From contig ML677334.1 in assembly GCA_007922305.1 (NCBI GenBank), positions 21,997,697 to 22,061,696 of the forward strand: a stretch of DNA of 64,000 bases, given 5' to 3'. Source of the DNA: Dermatemys mawii (lineage: Eukaryota > Chordata > Testudines > Dermatemydidae). Position numbers and translations under genes: made by a program. The notes beneath the pieces were generated by a model, which made no database searches, was not told the origin of the DNA, and saw only the letters and a list, made by a program, of their open reading frames with translations. Numbering within the stretch: the stretch's first letter is position 1; each line of letters starts with the position of its first letter. Of the stretch, positions 1 to 12,916 are shown one piece after another.

Positions 1-699
1 TAAAAAAGGTCATTCTCTACTCTCCATTCATCTTGATATTCTTCATTGCTGTGTAAGCAGTAATAGACATTATTATGATTCATGTAGAAGGAGCTCTCAG
101 CTACACACTGGCTCCAGAAATTCTTCCTAAAATAAGAAGCATAATTAGAGACAATAAATAGCAGAAATATGAAGCCATTTAGAATTTCTGGTTCTAGACT
201 GAATGCTCCCTATGCACTTGTTCAAATGCATAGCTGCACCGGTACTGATTCCTAATGTGATCAGACAGGTTTAGCAACTTGTTTAATATATAGGCCATGG
301 TTTGCTATCTTGTTTACTTACACCATCTTTTGTCTCAATCCAGCAAAGCACTTAAGCATGTATGTAAATTTAAGCACTTGCATAGTTCCATTATTGCCCA
401 TTGAGGATCACAGTTACTACTCACAGGCTTTTTCCCAGATAGAACATAAATAGTATTGCAGTTACATGAAAATAAAAATGAATCACACAGTAGGTCTGTG
501 CCTTTATCTTGTTTTAGCTCACCATACTATTAAATAAATATCCCTAAAGAGGCCTTTCTTTTTCCTTCCTCTGCCATTAATGCCTGTGTGCTTACAATTG
601 ACTCATTTTGGCCTACTGGAACAGTTAGCCCTATTTCAGTTGAAACATTTTAAAACTAACTAAACAATATTCAGTGCAAGATCTTTTTTCCCAAGCTAA
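1..699. other. unique non-coding stretch
   Basis: I see no gene, RNA gene or recognisable repeat here. The sequence is AT-rich with stops in every frame. It reads as ordinary intergenic or intronic vertebrate DNA. Confidence 0.5.
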
Positions 700-713
700 T
701 TGAAAATTTAAGA

Positions 714-1010
714 TCAAATTTTGCTTTCAGTGATGGCTATGTAACTCCACTGGTTTGGGATTGCAGAAGTATAACTAAGCAGATTAGGGCCAGAGACTGA
801 CAGGGAGAGACGAAATAAATAAATAAATAAAAATATCAGGGTTTTGTTGTTAAAAAGTCTATAGTGAATCAAGACTGACCTGTGTGTCGCTGTTGTTATA
901 TCTATACAATAGGGATAATGATGGTACCCTCCTTTGTAAAGTGCTTTGAGATCCATGCATGAAAACCAGTATATCAGAGCTAGGTATTATTTATTTATTT
1001 ATTTATTTCT
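714..1010 (+). repeat. MIR-like SINE remnant
   Basis: The block at about 900-985 matches the recalled 3' part of vertebrate MIR-type SINEs: a run resembling 'ggggataatgatggtacc', then 'cctttgtaaagtgctttga', then a 'gagctaggtattat' tail. It ends in a short ATTT array. The 5' limit is uncertain because the first 150 bases are too diverged to place. SINEs of this kind carry no protein and are copied by a LINE partner. Recognition is from memory of the family. Confidence 0.6.
986..1008. repeat. (ATTT)n microsatellite
   Basis: Short tandem array of ATTT directly after the MIR-like 3' end, as expected for SINE tails that expand into simple repeats. Confidence 0.8.
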
Positions 1011-1684
1011 CATCACAGTGAGCATTGACAATAGCATTCTGGGTGTCCTCAAGAAACAGAGAGACAATTTGTGCCCTGGTTTTCTTTATATGTCTTCTGT
1101 TCTTTCTGAAGGAATGATGCTCAGGGCTCTTTATGAATCCATGATCCTAATGCAAAATAAGTGTGAGAGCTAGAAAGTAAGTATTCTCTGTTATGGGACA
1201 TGGTTATGAGATGACTTACTGTAGCAGATATGATCAAAACTAAGGCAGATCATTTTCAAAGAATTTTGCAAAACTCACCTGGTTTTTAAAGGTTTTTCTG
1301 CAATTATCATATGCAAAGTGTTAAATTAAAAAAAACAAGTGAGTAAATGAATCTGAGAGGGTGTATTATAGAATTACAGTGTTATCTGCTATGCAACACT
1401 TTCAGTATTAGCCACTTAGGGTATGTGTACACTATGAAATTAGATCAATTTTATAGAAGTCAATTTTTGGAAGCGATTTTATACAGTCTGTTGTGTGTGT
1501 CCCCACTAAGCACATTAAGTCGGCGGAGTATGTCCTCAATACCATGGCTAGCATCAACTCGCAGAGCGGTGCACTGTGGGTAGCTATCCCACAGTCCCCG
1601 CAGTCTCCGCTGCGCATTGGAATTCTGGGTTAAGCTCCCAATGCCTGATGGGGCAAAAACACTGTTGCAGGTGATTTTGAGTAC

Positions 1685-2916
1685 ATGTCATCAGTCTCCC
1701 CTCCCTTCGTACCTCCTTCCATGAAAGCAATGGCAGACAATCATTTCGCGCCTTTTTTTCTGGATTATCTTTGCATATGCCCCAGCACTGCAAGCATGGA
1801 GCCCACTCAGCTCACCACCGCTGTTGTGAGCATTGTAAACACCTTGTGCATTATCCTGCAGTATGTGCAGAACCTGACTAAGAGACACCATCAGGAGGTC
1901 AACTGTGATGAGGACATGGACACAGACATTCCTGAAAGCACACAATGTGGCAATTGTAACATCATGGCAGCAATGGGGCAGGTTCATACAGTGGAACACC
2001 AATTCTGGGCCCAGCAAACAAGCACAAACTGGTGGGACCACACAGTGTTTCTGGTATGGGATGATTCCCAGTGGCTGCGAAACTTTTGCATGCGTAAGGC
2101 CACTTTCCTGGAACTTTATGAGTTGCTTTCCCCTGCCCTGAAGTGCAAGAATACCAAGATGAGAGCAGCTCTGACAGTTGAGAAGCGAGTGATGATAGCC
2201 CTGTGGAAGCTTGCAGCAGATGACTGCTACCGGTCAGTCAGGAATCAGTTTGGAGTGGGCAAATCTACTGTGGGGGCTGCTGTGATCCAAGTAGCCAACA
2301 CAATCACTAACCTTCTGCTAGCAAGGGTAGTGATTCTGGGAAATGTGCAGGTCATAGTGGAGGGCTTTCCTACAATGGAGTTCCCTAACTGTAGTGGGGT
2401 GATAGACAGAACGCATATCCCTATCTTGGCACCGGACCACCTTGCCAAACAGTACATAAACTGTCAGGGATACTTCTCAATGGTGTTGGATCACAAGGGC
2501 TGTTTCACCAACATCAACGTGGGATGGCCGGGAAAGGTGCATGACGCTCGCATCTTCAGGAACGCTGGTCTGTTTGAACAGCTGCAGGAAGGGACTTACT
2601 TCCCAAACCAGAAAATTACTGTTGGGGATGTTGAAATGCCAGTAGTTATTCTTGGAGACCCAGCCTACCCCTTGCTCCTATGGCTCATGAAGCCGTACAC
2701 AGCCTGGACAGTAATACGGAACAGCTCAAATACAGGCTGAGCAAGTGCAGAACGGTGGTAGAATGTGGATTTGGATGTTTAAAAGCTCACTGGCGCTGTT
2801 TGCTGACTAGGTTAGACCTCAGCAAAACCAATATTCCATTGTTATTGCTGCTTGCTGTGTGCTTCACAATATCTGTGACAGTAAGGGAGAGACATTTATT
2901 CAGGGTGGGAGGTTGA
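1685..2916 (+). pseudogene. Harbinger DDE transposase (HARBI1-like), frameshifted
   Basis: The main frame runs 1685-2740 (351 codons) and contains the helix-turn-helix-like stretch FGVGKSTVGAAV (about residues 196-207), the first catalytic Asp in SGVIDRTHIPIL (D241, codon 2405-2407) and the second in GWPGKVHDARIF (D287, codon 2543-2545). The third acidic residue, in VVECGFGCLKAHWRC (Glu codon 2761-2763), lies in another frame, read in the 2680-2916 ORF. A single-frame break therefore lies near 2690-2710, and all three DDE residues survive as codons. Harbinger transposases cut and paste the element with help from the Myb-like partner. The start is uncertain: Met at 1685 opens the frame, but MADNHFAP and MEPTQLTT further in are also plausible starts. 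HARBI1 itself is a domesticated host gene, but this copy sits inside intact transposon ends. Confidence 0.87.
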
Positions 2917-3243
2917 GGCAAATCACCTGGCAGGCAATTTTGCACAGCCAGACCCCAGGGCGATTAGAAAAGCACAGCTAGGCATGCTGTGCGTCAGAGA
3001 AACTTTGAAAACCAGTTTCAAGACTGGCCAGGCTACAGTGTGACAGTTGTATGTGTTTCTTTTTGATGCAAACTTGCCCCCTTTGTTGACTTTAATTCCC
3101 TCCCCCCTTTGATCACAGCTTGCAAAGGAAATAAAGTCTCTATTGTTTTAAAACCATGCATTCTTTATTAACTGATTTTTTAAAAAAGGGTGATAACTAA
3201 CAAGGTAGCCCAGCTGAAGTGCGGGAGGAGGCCACATTGCACA

Positions 3244-5215
3244 CTACAAATCAAAACTTATTGAATCCCAGCCTTCTGTTGTTTGGGCAATCCTCTGGAG
3301 TGGAGTGGCTGAGTGCCTGGAGCCTTCCCTCCTCCCTCCGTGTTCTTGGGCATCTGGGTGAGGAGAATATGGAACTTGGGGAGGAGGGCAGGTGGTTATA
3401 CAGGGATGCAACAGTGATCTGTGCTCTTGCTGCCTTTCCTGCAGCTCCTCCAGATGCTGGAGCATGTCCATTTGCTTCACCATCAGGCTCAGCGTCACAT
3501 CCTGCCTCTTCTTATCGCACTCACTTAAAGATTTCTGGGACTCTGCCACACATTCTCTCCACACATTCAGGTGTGCTCTATCAGTGCGGGACGACTACAT
3601 GAGCTCAGAAAACGTCATCACGAGTGCATTTTTTTTTTGCCTTCTAATCTGCGATAACCTCTGGGACAGAGATGATGGGGGAACTTAGAAACATTTGCAC
3701 CTGTGGGAGGAAAAAAAGGGAGAGTAGAATTTAAGAAGATACATTTGTGAGAACAAAAGGGAGACTCTTTCAGAGTGAATCAAGCAATTCACAACAGACA
3801 GTGCATGTGCTTTGGGTACAAGATCACACTTCGCCTTTTATATTGAGTGCCTGCCGGTATAGTATGAGACATCACACATGGCTGGGCAACGGAACTCGGT
3901 TTGCAGGCAGTGATGGTAAGCAAAACGGTATGTGGGATTGGCTTCTTCTGCCTTCATAACATGTGGGGTTGGTTTCAAACTATGGCACCCTTCTTTCTCA
4001 TAGCAAGCAATGCCTGTTGGGTTGGCCGTTTAAAAGGAGGGGAAGTGGTTTTTGGATTGATGTGCAGCATAACCGTTCCCCCCACTCCACCGCGTGGCAA
4101 TACTCTGGGACGATCCCTTCACTCCTCCCGCAATTCTCTGGGATGATCCCTTCACTCCTCCCACCACCATGTGGCTATTATCAGGGATGATCCCTTTTAG
4201 CTAGCCAAACGCAAACAGCTCAGCATGAATGGGCTCCTCTGACTGTTCCCTTAAAAAAATTCCCCTATTTCAACCAGGTGACCATGAATGATATCACTCT
4301 CCTGAGGCTAACACAGAGAGATAAAGATTGAATGTTGCTTGAATGTGACCAAAACCCGGGACCATTCACTGCCATGCTTTGTGCTGCAATGATTCCAGAC
4401 AACTTGCTACTGGCTTGGTGTGGTAAAGTGTCCTACCATGGAGGATGAAATAAGGCAGCCCTCCCCAGAAACCTTCTTCAAAGGCTTTCAGAGTACCTCC
4501 AGGAGAGCTTCATGGAGATGTCCCTGGAGGATTCCCACTCCATCCCCAGACCAGGTTAACACACTTTTCCAGTAGCTGTACTGGCCGCAAATGCATTCCA
4601 AGTCTTCAGGGCAAATCAAACATTAAACACAATTGCTTTTAAACCCTGTAGTGTATTTACAAAGGTGCACTCACCAGATGTGCCTTCTCTGGCTTCAGGG
4701 TCTGGGAACCCGCCTTGGGAGGGTATTGGCACCAGGGTGATGAAAAGTTCTTGGCTGCCGGGGGAGAACAGATTTTCCACTTGCTTGCTGTGCATTCTCC
4801 TCCTCCTCTTCCTCATCCACAAAATCCTCCTCCCTGTTGCATGAGATTCCCCCCTTTCAGGTGTCCACAGACAATGGGGGTATGGTCCCCCCCTAGAATT
4901 GCACAAAGCTCATCATAGTAGCAGCATGTACAGGGCTCTGACTCGGAGCAACTGTTTGCCTCCTTTGTTTTTTGCCTGAGCTCCTTAATTTTCACAATGC
5001 ACTGCTGTGTGTCCCTGGTGTAGCCTCTCTCCACCATTCCCTGTGCAATTTTGGCATACATATTAGCATTTCTTCTTTGGGTTAGAAGTTCGGCCTGCAC
5101 AGATTCTTCTCCCCATACAGCGATCAAATCTAGTGTCTCCCGTTCGGTCCCTGCTGGAGCTCATTTGCGATTCTGGGACTGCATGGTCACCTGTGCTGCA
5201 GAGCTCGCCATGCTG
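3244..5215 (-). pseudogene. Harbinger Myb/SANT-like accessory gene, two exons, broken
   Basis: Read on the minus strand, exon 1 runs from about 5215 to 4675 and exon 2 from 3700 to 3244. Exon 1 encodes a Myb/SANT-like trihelix: WGEESVQAELLTQRR, then GYTRDTQQCIVKIKELRQ and a Cys-containing YYDELCAILGG end. After that come an acidic linker and the conserved GSQELFITLVPIPS. A consensus donor GTGAGT begins at 4674, and a polypyrimidine-CAG acceptor ends at 3701. Exon 2 gives the glutamine-rich coiled tail QMDMLQHLEELQERQQEH and ends near PLQRIAQ. Damage: an in-frame TGA at 5163-5161 just after the expected start, and a frame change near 4810-4860. In this family the protein binds the transposon ends and brings the transposase to the nucleus. 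Confidence 0.8.
3701..4674 (-). other. intron of the Myb/SANT-like gene (copy 1)
   Basis: Minus-strand GT at 4674-4673 within a GGTGAGT context, and CAG at 3703-3701 preceded by a pyrimidine run. The same donor and acceptor contexts occur at the matching place in the other Harbinger copy (18101-19190), which supports a real ancestral intron of about 1 kb. Confidence 0.65.
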
Positions 5216-5545
5216 ACCAAACAGGAAATGAAATTCAAAAGTTCCCAGGGCTTTTCCTGTATATCTGGCTAGCTGAGTTGAAAGTGCTGACCAGAGCAGT
5301 CACATTGGAGCCCTCTCGGGTAGCACAAGGAGACTAATACCATCAAATTGCATTTACACTACCCCAAATTCGACCCAGCAAGGTTGATTTTAGTGCTAAT
5401 CCCCTCGCCGGGGAAGAGTACATAAGTCAATCTTAAGAGCCCTTTAGGTCAGTGGAATGAGGGTTGGTTGTGTAGATGTATTGATCATAAAATCGACGTA
5501 ACACAGCTAAATTCGACCTAACCTCATAATGTAGACCAGGGCTTA

Positions 5546-7917
5546 CATACTATTAGTGAATGACTTGTCTTCAAGGTCCAGCCATAGGCTAGATATAGCT
5601 TTTCATGGCTGCTGCAGGACCATCCCAGACTCAAGTGTCCTCTCCTCCTCACAGCCACTCATTCTTCTCCCTCACCTTGAATTTTTTTCTCCTTTTCTCC
5701 CTGCCTCCCTTCCCACCCACAACCTCCTTCCTGTACACTCCCTTATCACAATTTTTGCAATATCTAGACGAGCACAGAGCTGTTTAAATGTTTAAAATTC
5801 ACTATCTAGTAGTACCTGAGTGAGTGATCTTATTGTTTGCTTTCCAGAAGCATTGTCTCACTCAAGTTCAGCAAACCTGAAAGGGATAGGAGCACAAAGC
5901 AAATTCACTTTCAAATTTGAACAAAATAACTCGTGGAAAATATTTTCTGGTATTTGCCCAATTGCACTGAATAGAATCCTGGGAATATTTCTCCTGTTAT
6001 AATTAGCACCATCCAAGATCTGCACTTCACTAGGGATAAAATTGCCATATCACGTCACCACCAGTTTTATGCATATCCTTAATCTAGTAATAATTTACAT
6101 CAATTATTTTAAGCAATCCTAGGAATTTCCATTTTTTTCTTTCAGTTTGTTTATAAACAATATGTACAGCCTTAAAAGGAACCAGAACTGCTACTAGATT
6201 ATGGAGAAAAACGTGAACTGCTAGAAACGTTAGTCCATTATTTAAGAGTGGATATTGTCACCGCAGTTTTAGTTTACCTGCTAGGCAAAATACTTACATT
6301 CTATCAATGAGGCTGTCAGATGACTCTTTTGAGTTTATGTATTCTAAATCCCTTTTCTTTGTTTCTTTATGTGCTCCTCCAAGTTTGGATGCTGCCTTAC
6401 ACCCCGCCCCCATAAACTGCACAATATTATGTTTCTCCTCAACAATTATCCTACCGTCTCCTAACACAACATGTGCATTTGTCATTTCAATTTCCTTGTT
6501 GATGCAGGCAGGCTATTTACTGAATACATTATACAACAAATCCTAATTTGTACATAATATATTGCCTAATGCTGAATTCATGGCCATGATGAAGAAGATA
6601 AAAAGATGAACCTAACACAGTTTCGACAATTTGAGAAATGGTTACACAGGAAACTCCCTAGCACTGTGGTTAAAAGGAAATGTGTGGGGGTATGATCTGT
6701 GACTTATTCAATATGAATCACACTAAAATGGTCTGTTTCTGCCATGTCAAAAGGAGGGCTCAGAATCAGCCCTTAAATCTCTTATCTGTTGACAAGGGAG
6801 ACCAAAATAAACCAATATCATACTACTGCTATCTATCAAGTAAGAATTGTGATGAACATACAGAGAATGTGATGAAAAGAATGGAGGATTTTTCATACTT
6901 TTAAATTCTTTTGCTGAGCAATTATAATCTCTTCTTATCAACTGCTCTTTCCTTCCTCTAACTGTCTAATGTAATAGGACCTCTTCCTAAATTTCTTTTG
7001 TAGCTCATCTATTTTAAATCTACAGCCTTCAGCTGTTCTAGCTCTCTTTCAGGAATTGGCAATAATTTAGAAAAATCCTTAGTTAATCTCAGATATTAGC
7101 CTTCTGCAATCTGAACTGTAATATTTTAATAGCACATCAGTTTTAGTAATATTGTATAAGATTGGTTGGTTTAATTGTTTCATGAATTTCATTAATATCC
7201 AACATCTGGGAATCCCCATGACAGATAAACCTCTTTCTGATATTTTAAAATATGATTTATAAATGTAATCTTTTAAAGATCATATCCATCTATAGCAAGT
7301 CCATGAATACAATTGCATGGGATGGATCCATATTAATCTCCAGTGGAAATTCAATCTTTTGGAATCATCGTGAACTCTCAAACTGAAAGTGATTTTTGAA
7401 TGAGTGTTACTATTACAGATAAAATTATATATATTGATAGAAATCAATATGTGTTCATATGTGAGGAGAGGAGGCATGACAATATGAGAAAATATAAAGG
7501 TTTTGTTGGAATGAGTTTGGGATGGCCACACTATTTGTGGGTGGTGAGTTACGCATGTCATCCTGACCTGGCCTACATATCAGACCTAGTTTTTACTGAC
7601 TTCGCCCTTCCCTCAATGTTCCAATTTCAGTGCCAAATTTGTCTGCCTTTCCCAGAACTTTCTGTATTGTCAGCACTCATTGTCCATTTATTAGGCAAAG
7701 GAAGATGTTCAATCTTATTGTGCAGCAGTTGCTATTTTAATTTGCATCAAAATGATCTATTACTGCATTTTCACAATGAAAAGATTTGTCAGTAAAAGTA
7801 AAAATGTAAAGTCTCATGTCCGCTCTATGCTACAAATCTACATCAGCATAACTACATTGCTCGGGGATGAGAAAAATTCATATATTAAAAAAATTGACTA
7901 TCTCAGCCTGAGCATAA
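5546..7917. other. unique non-coding stretch
   Basis: No gene or repeat family that I can name. There are pyrimidine-rich runs around 5650-5740. ORFs such as the 131-codon one at 7400-7795 have no recognisable domain and unbiased composition, so I do not call them. Confidence 0.5.
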
Positions 7918-7955
7918 TTCCATATATATGTGAATATATATATGTATATATATAA
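7918..7955. repeat. (TA)n-rich microsatellite
   Basis: Interrupted TA dinucleotide array with occasional TG steps. Confidence 0.75.
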
Positions 7956-8258
7956 ATTGTTTTTAATTAAAAGAGGTAATTTTCCACCAAAACATAGGGA
8001 TCATACACACCACGACTCCACATTCACTGTCAAGGACAGATAGACAAAACCTACATACTAGGCTAAATGCCAGGGATTCCAGAGCCTGCAGTTAGTGGAA
8101 AGTTAGGACAAAATGTTGCATGTGCATAGGTTTTAAATGGAGCCATGCTCAGGCTGAGATATATTTCCAGCAGAAGCTGATTCCAGAGGGAAGGACACGC
8201 TGGAATTTTAGGCTTCGTTGGCTCCCTTCAACTTCATGCTTACACCAATAGCCAAATT

Positions 8259-8359
8259 TAGGGTGACCAGACAGCAAGTGTGAGCAATCGGGACAGAGGG
8301 TAGGAAAAGACCCAAAAATCAGGACTGTCCCTATAAAATTGGGACATCTGGTCACCCTA
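8259..8359. mobile_element. 101-bp hAT-like MITE, family A copy 1
   Basis: Perfect terminal inverted repeats TAGGGTGACCAGA / TCTGGTCACCCTA, flanked by a perfect 8-bp duplication GCCAAATT (8251-8258 and 8360-8367). An 8-bp duplication is typical of hAT elements. The interior contains AGGACTGTCCCTATAAAAT, shared with the copies at 26804 and 33073. It has no coding capacity and must have been moved in trans. Confidence 0.92.
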
Positions 8360-8367
8360 GCCAAATT

Positions 8368-9159
8368 CAGGGGATCCGGGCATAGCAGGGAAATATGAAC
8401 TGTAACTTAACTGACTTAACTCCAGGTAGGACTGTGTAGACAGTAATCATTACCCTGAATTTCATCTAGATGTGAACTGGATAGTCCTATAAATGGGAAG
8501 CAATCACAGTTTTGAAGTAAGTATTCCCAAGGGGACACATCCCAGAGCTGATTCTTTAGGTTTATGTGACTGTGGCTCTGAGTTCCTGGGCATCCACCGT
8601 GCCCATCTTAGGTTTTGTGTGCCTTCAAAGCACAGTTAGAGCTGGTGAGATTTTATCTTCTGAAATCTTTACAAAAACATTGAGTTTTGTTTTTTGATTC
8701 ATTGGACTATATCATTAGTTCATCTCCAGATATTGGCAGTTACCAGCTTTGTGAAAATGCTCAAGCATCCCCAAAATACCACTTTTTTTTAGCCAAATGA
8801 TTATTCTCATGAAAAGGTTACCCCCAAAATTGACGTGTTGTTTTCCAGATTTTCCAGTTTATAACCTCAGTTTTCCAGTCAGAGAGTAGAAGCAATACAA
8901 TCCTGGGCATAGCCTGCCAAATCCACTCTCCGTTATATGAATACATTCCCACTGAAATCACTCTTTGGTCCAAACCATTGTCCTGGTTAGAGGACTACTG
9001 GTTCATTTTATGGACTGTTCTCACTGGTTAGCAATTACAAAAGCATACCAAGTAAACTTCAGCATGGCACACATTATATGAATTACAAGCTAGCTAATTA
9101 ATCAAGGTCTCAAGATGTAATTGTAAACATGGAATCATTACCAAGCAGCTGTGTTTCTA
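8368..9159. other. unique non-coding stretch
   Basis: No gene or recognisable repeat seen. Confidence 0.5.
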
Positions 9160-9275
9160 GTAGGGTCCCATAGGGATGGGTTCTTAGCCCTATGCTCTCA
9201 GTGATCTAAAAGACAACTATAAAACAATCAGTGATAACATTTGTAGATTATAGAAAGATTGGGGGAGTGGCAAAT
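9160..9275 (+). repeat. CR1 LINE reverse-transcriptase fragment
   Basis: A short remnant resembling the CR1 RT core: 'gttcttagccctatgct' corresponds to the usual VLGPLLF region. Downstream the frame reads FVDYRKIGGVAN, where the family usually has a F-A-D-D-T-K-IG motif (the catalytic Asp pair). It is truncated at both sides and decayed. Identification rests on recall of the CR1 consensus. Confidence 0.6.
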
Positions 9276-10167
9276 AGGTCATTATTGAGACCAAAGCTAT
9301 GCACACCACAAGTCTTAAATATTATAAATTTTTGCAATGAAAATGGAGGTGCATATTTACAGGCAAACCGTCACTTTGATTTCAATGGGACATTACACAG
9401 GTGCAGGGTATAGTGCTAGCAAATGTCTGTAGGATTCTACAAACTTTGGCCCCAGTCAATTTATACTGACTGGGATCCATCTGGATGAAAAGCATTGCAC
9501 AGTTAAAAACATACAACCCTTATCATTAACATGATGAACATTGACCTCTCTGATGTTCTCAGCAAAAGGAGATACTCAGAGCTTTTTTAATTCTGACTTA
9601 CCCATAGCAAAATGCTACAAACTTGTTGTCACAGAAGGGAAATTTATCTATGTTCATTTTAGTCAATGACTTAATATATTTTGAGATAGCACATCTTAGG
9701 ATTTCCAGAAGGCATAATGTGCTCGGTCACACAAAATACATCACATTGGAGTCTGGAGTTAGCTGAAGAAAGAAAAATCAGATAGTGGGTCACAATTTAC
9801 AAGTAAATAATTAGAGAGATTAGCTTTAAATTAAGTTTTACCAAGAAGATTGTTAAGCTATCTAAGAAAATAAAACTGGGGAGAGATTATCAGATACTAC
9901 AGTGATGAGCATGGTATTTGAAACTGGATAGAATAGAATATCTCAGTGTTTTGGAATATAAACACTCTCAGATCAGAATGAGGCTCTTCAGCAACTGGTG
10001 ATGAACAGCTGCTCATGTCCAAAACACCCTATTCCAAACAACATCTGAGGTTAAAGATAGAACCCTATTAGAAGTTAAGGATAAAGTAAAGGAAACAGAT
10101 CAAACCAAAAGCTGCATTATGAACAGATGTACAAAAGTGATTCCAAAGTTATATATTCAGGAGGGGG
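9276..10167. other. unique non-coding stretch
   Basis: No gene or recognisable repeat seen. Confidence 0.5.
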
Positions 10168-10290
10168 CAGATATACAAAGGTATTTATCTGCCTAAAAAT
10201 GCAGAAAATCCACAGGAGTTAGGTTCTTTTGTAAATCCCACTAGGTGCCTATCTGCATCTTTAGGTGCCTAAATACCTTTGTAAATCTGG
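10168..10290. repeat. small foldback (palindromic) repeat
   Basis: The left end (cagatatacaaaggtattta) pairs with the right end (aaatacctttgtaaatctg), with 'taggtgcct' repeated inside. The 123-bp unit resembles a short foldback repeat common in turtle DNA, but I cannot define its target-site duplication. Confidence 0.6.
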
Positions 10291-12912
10291 CCTTAGGTGA
10301 CCAACGTTAGTTGGCAAATGGGTACTGTGAAGCAGACTCCAAATGGAAAACTACTCAAGTGCAATAGACAGCTAACTAAAATAAGAGAAAATACAAACAG
10401 TAAACAAAACTTTGGGTGACCATAGTTAACAGAGGAAGAAGTATTTCACTAGAACACACAGTTGCAACTGCATCACAGTCATCTGATTATACCAAAGTAA
10501 AGTTAAGTGAATAGAGAAAGTCAAAGTCAAGTGAAAGTGTTACCAGCAGAGAAAACATACAGTGGAAGCATAAACTGTCATCCAATAAAACAGCGATTGG
10601 ATAACATTCTGCTTTCCTGATGGGGAGACCTCAACCAATGGAATTACACAGATGTAACAAAGACAAATTTGGCCCATTGTGTGTAGTGACAGATATTGCA
10701 TATCTGAAGTAGATGAATTAAAGAAGCAGAATATTTTCACCTGATAGCAAAAATAAAACTGGACCTTCGGTCTTGAGAAAGGTGCATTTTTTCAGGGAGG
10801 AAGAATTATCTTATATTTGTTTCATTTTAGTTTAAATGCTTTTATCCTGGGTTGGGCCAAAGTTCTCAAATCTTTAAAATCTCTTTTAAAAAACAGATGT
10901 TACACAAGTTTACAGGTTTATAGACAGTGCATGTAACAGCCACTGAAGGGTTAACCTGAACTGAGCAGTTGCTAGGCAACAGTGTCCTGCTTTCAGGATT
11001 ACTGATCAGCCAGTGACAGTTTGTTCTGATGGTGTAATGCCTCTATCTTGTTTTTTCATTTGTTGACTATACTGTCATTTTAATATCATGTGAAAGAGTT
11101 TTGGGTGGAGTTCTGCTAATATGATCTTCTAAGATCGGCACACCTCTATACCTTGTTAGACAATGTTCCAGTTTCAGTTTTTCTGATGATTTTGAATTAA
11201 AGAGATACTTCATGTTAAAAATATTATAAGCCATAACAGAACCAAAATAGAACCTGTTCTATGCCCTGTTAGATTTCCAAAGCTTAAAGAATTACAAAAT
11301 CACATTCTCGCCATGTATGCGGTTTCCTTTTTGCTCTTCTCTCAGATGGGCCAGTAATAAATTTAGTCAGTTTCACTTTTGTTTCTAGACAGCAGAGTCA
11401 CTTTTCTTTCTGGTGCTCATGCACCATCACAATTCTGCAATGCTTGGGTTGCAAACATAACAGTAAAATATTTAAATCCAATCATTTAATCACCTTGACA
11501 AATAACTAGTACGGATGCAAAAAAAAAATAGATTGGGAAGAATTCTCAACGTTATTGTATTTAAAGTCACAGAAAGGAAGTAAAGAAAAGTCCTTCTGAT
11601 CAAATAGTGTAAAATATGAGTTCACAGGGAGCAAAGCTTTATCCTATAACTTAATTAAATTAGCATCATTCTATGTGTATAGCTATCCAGCCAAGATTAC
11701 CTTTTAATTTCGGGTTTATTTGCATAAACACATAATTCTTGCAAGGTAAATTCCCAGTTCTATTGTGTGTTATCTGAGACTGCATTCGGCAATCTGTCAG
11801 AGCAAACCAGTGTCATTCAACACCTCTGAACTATAAATGGACTTCAGCTAGTTACATAGGGCCAAAACAAAGTACTAATTTTTTCCAACCTCTTAGTTGC
11901 TGTGACAAATGGGATAAAGCTGCAGGCATTACACTGACATGTGACACTTGAAGAGAGCAGCCTGGATGCAGCTCCTGGCTTCAATCTTTGCATGGCCAGT
12001 GCAGCACACATTGTTTGAAGGAACTAAAACTCTATGGAAGATGACAAAAAGGGATCAAAGCCATTGTTTTCTTTTTGGATCTACAACATATAATGCAAAT
12101 GTATCCTGCGTGGAGACAAATGATTATTTAACAATATACAAGAATGCACTGAGGGATATTTTAGTCTGTTTTTTTAGCAGTATTTATAAGACATGGTGAG
12201 CAAGTGATTTTCCCAAACTGCTCTAAAACAAAACACACATATGGCAGAGAATCAAAAATTCACCTCCTTGCTGGGGTTTGGTTTGATTCATAAAAGGAGC
12301 TCAAAATAAAACAAGACAAAACCCAGCCCAGATTTTCTGCTCAGACTTGCCTGCTTCCAGGAGTCCTCTCCAAGGATTGCTCAGCCTACATCCCAGATCC
12401 TCTCTCTCCAGAGAGCCACTGATATTTTCCTGATATATTCTGTCCTCTGTGAATCAACAGAACCCACACCTGCAATCAGAGTGGGATGTTTTAGTTAAAC
12501 ACTGTCAGCTTACTAACAGCAATTATTATTACCAAACATTGTGCACATTGTTGTGAATATCCAAACTGTACCATATAGACATGTCAGCCTACTTAACAAG
12601 GTCACAAATCAGCCTTGCCCTTCATATGACCTAAATGGAAACATCCATGTTGTAATTTACAGCAGTGAAATGGAGATAAGAAGGGCAGGTTGCTCTCTCC
12701 ATTTCAGAGAGACTATATTATCGTGTTTTTAATTCCCTGCATCAAGGATATTCCATCATTTGTGTTTGAAGTCACTCCCAATCCAGTATTTGCAGGATGC
12801 TATCCCATTACAAGCCCTGCCGCAAGGTTCTCCTTGTATACTCATTGCTTAATAGAGCTTTCCATTAGGTTTTATTTTGTTAGTAGACTAAGGTTGCACT
12901 CCAGCCTTTTAC
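10291..12912. other. unique non-coding stretch
   Basis: No gene or repeat recognised. The ORF at 11948-12199 (83 codons) has no domain or splice context that would support a gene. Confidence 0.5.
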
Positions 12913-12916
12913 ATAC

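Larger units (their letters stand above)
1419..5542 (+). mobile_element. Harbinger DNA transposon, nearly full length (copy 1)
   Basis: A 4,124-bp element flanked by the trinucleotide TTA on both sides (1416-1418 and 5543-5545), the target-site duplication type of PIF/Harbinger. The ends are imperfect inverted repeats: GGGTATGTGTACACTATGA at the left, and GCCCTGGTCTACATTATGA when the right end is read on the other strand. It holds the two genes of the superfamily in convergent orientation: a DDE transposase on + (from 1685) and a Myb/SANT-like DNA-binding protein on - (down to 3244). Both are broken, so this copy cannot move itself, but its ends could be used by proteins from an intact copy. 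It shares ends, gene content and intron position with the copy at 17147-21689. Confidence 0.88.

Noticed and set aside
7400..7795. 131-codon ORF as a possible gene
   Set aside because: AT-rich, Cys/Ile/Tyr-rich composition typical of chance ORFs; no start context, splice sites or homology that I recognise.
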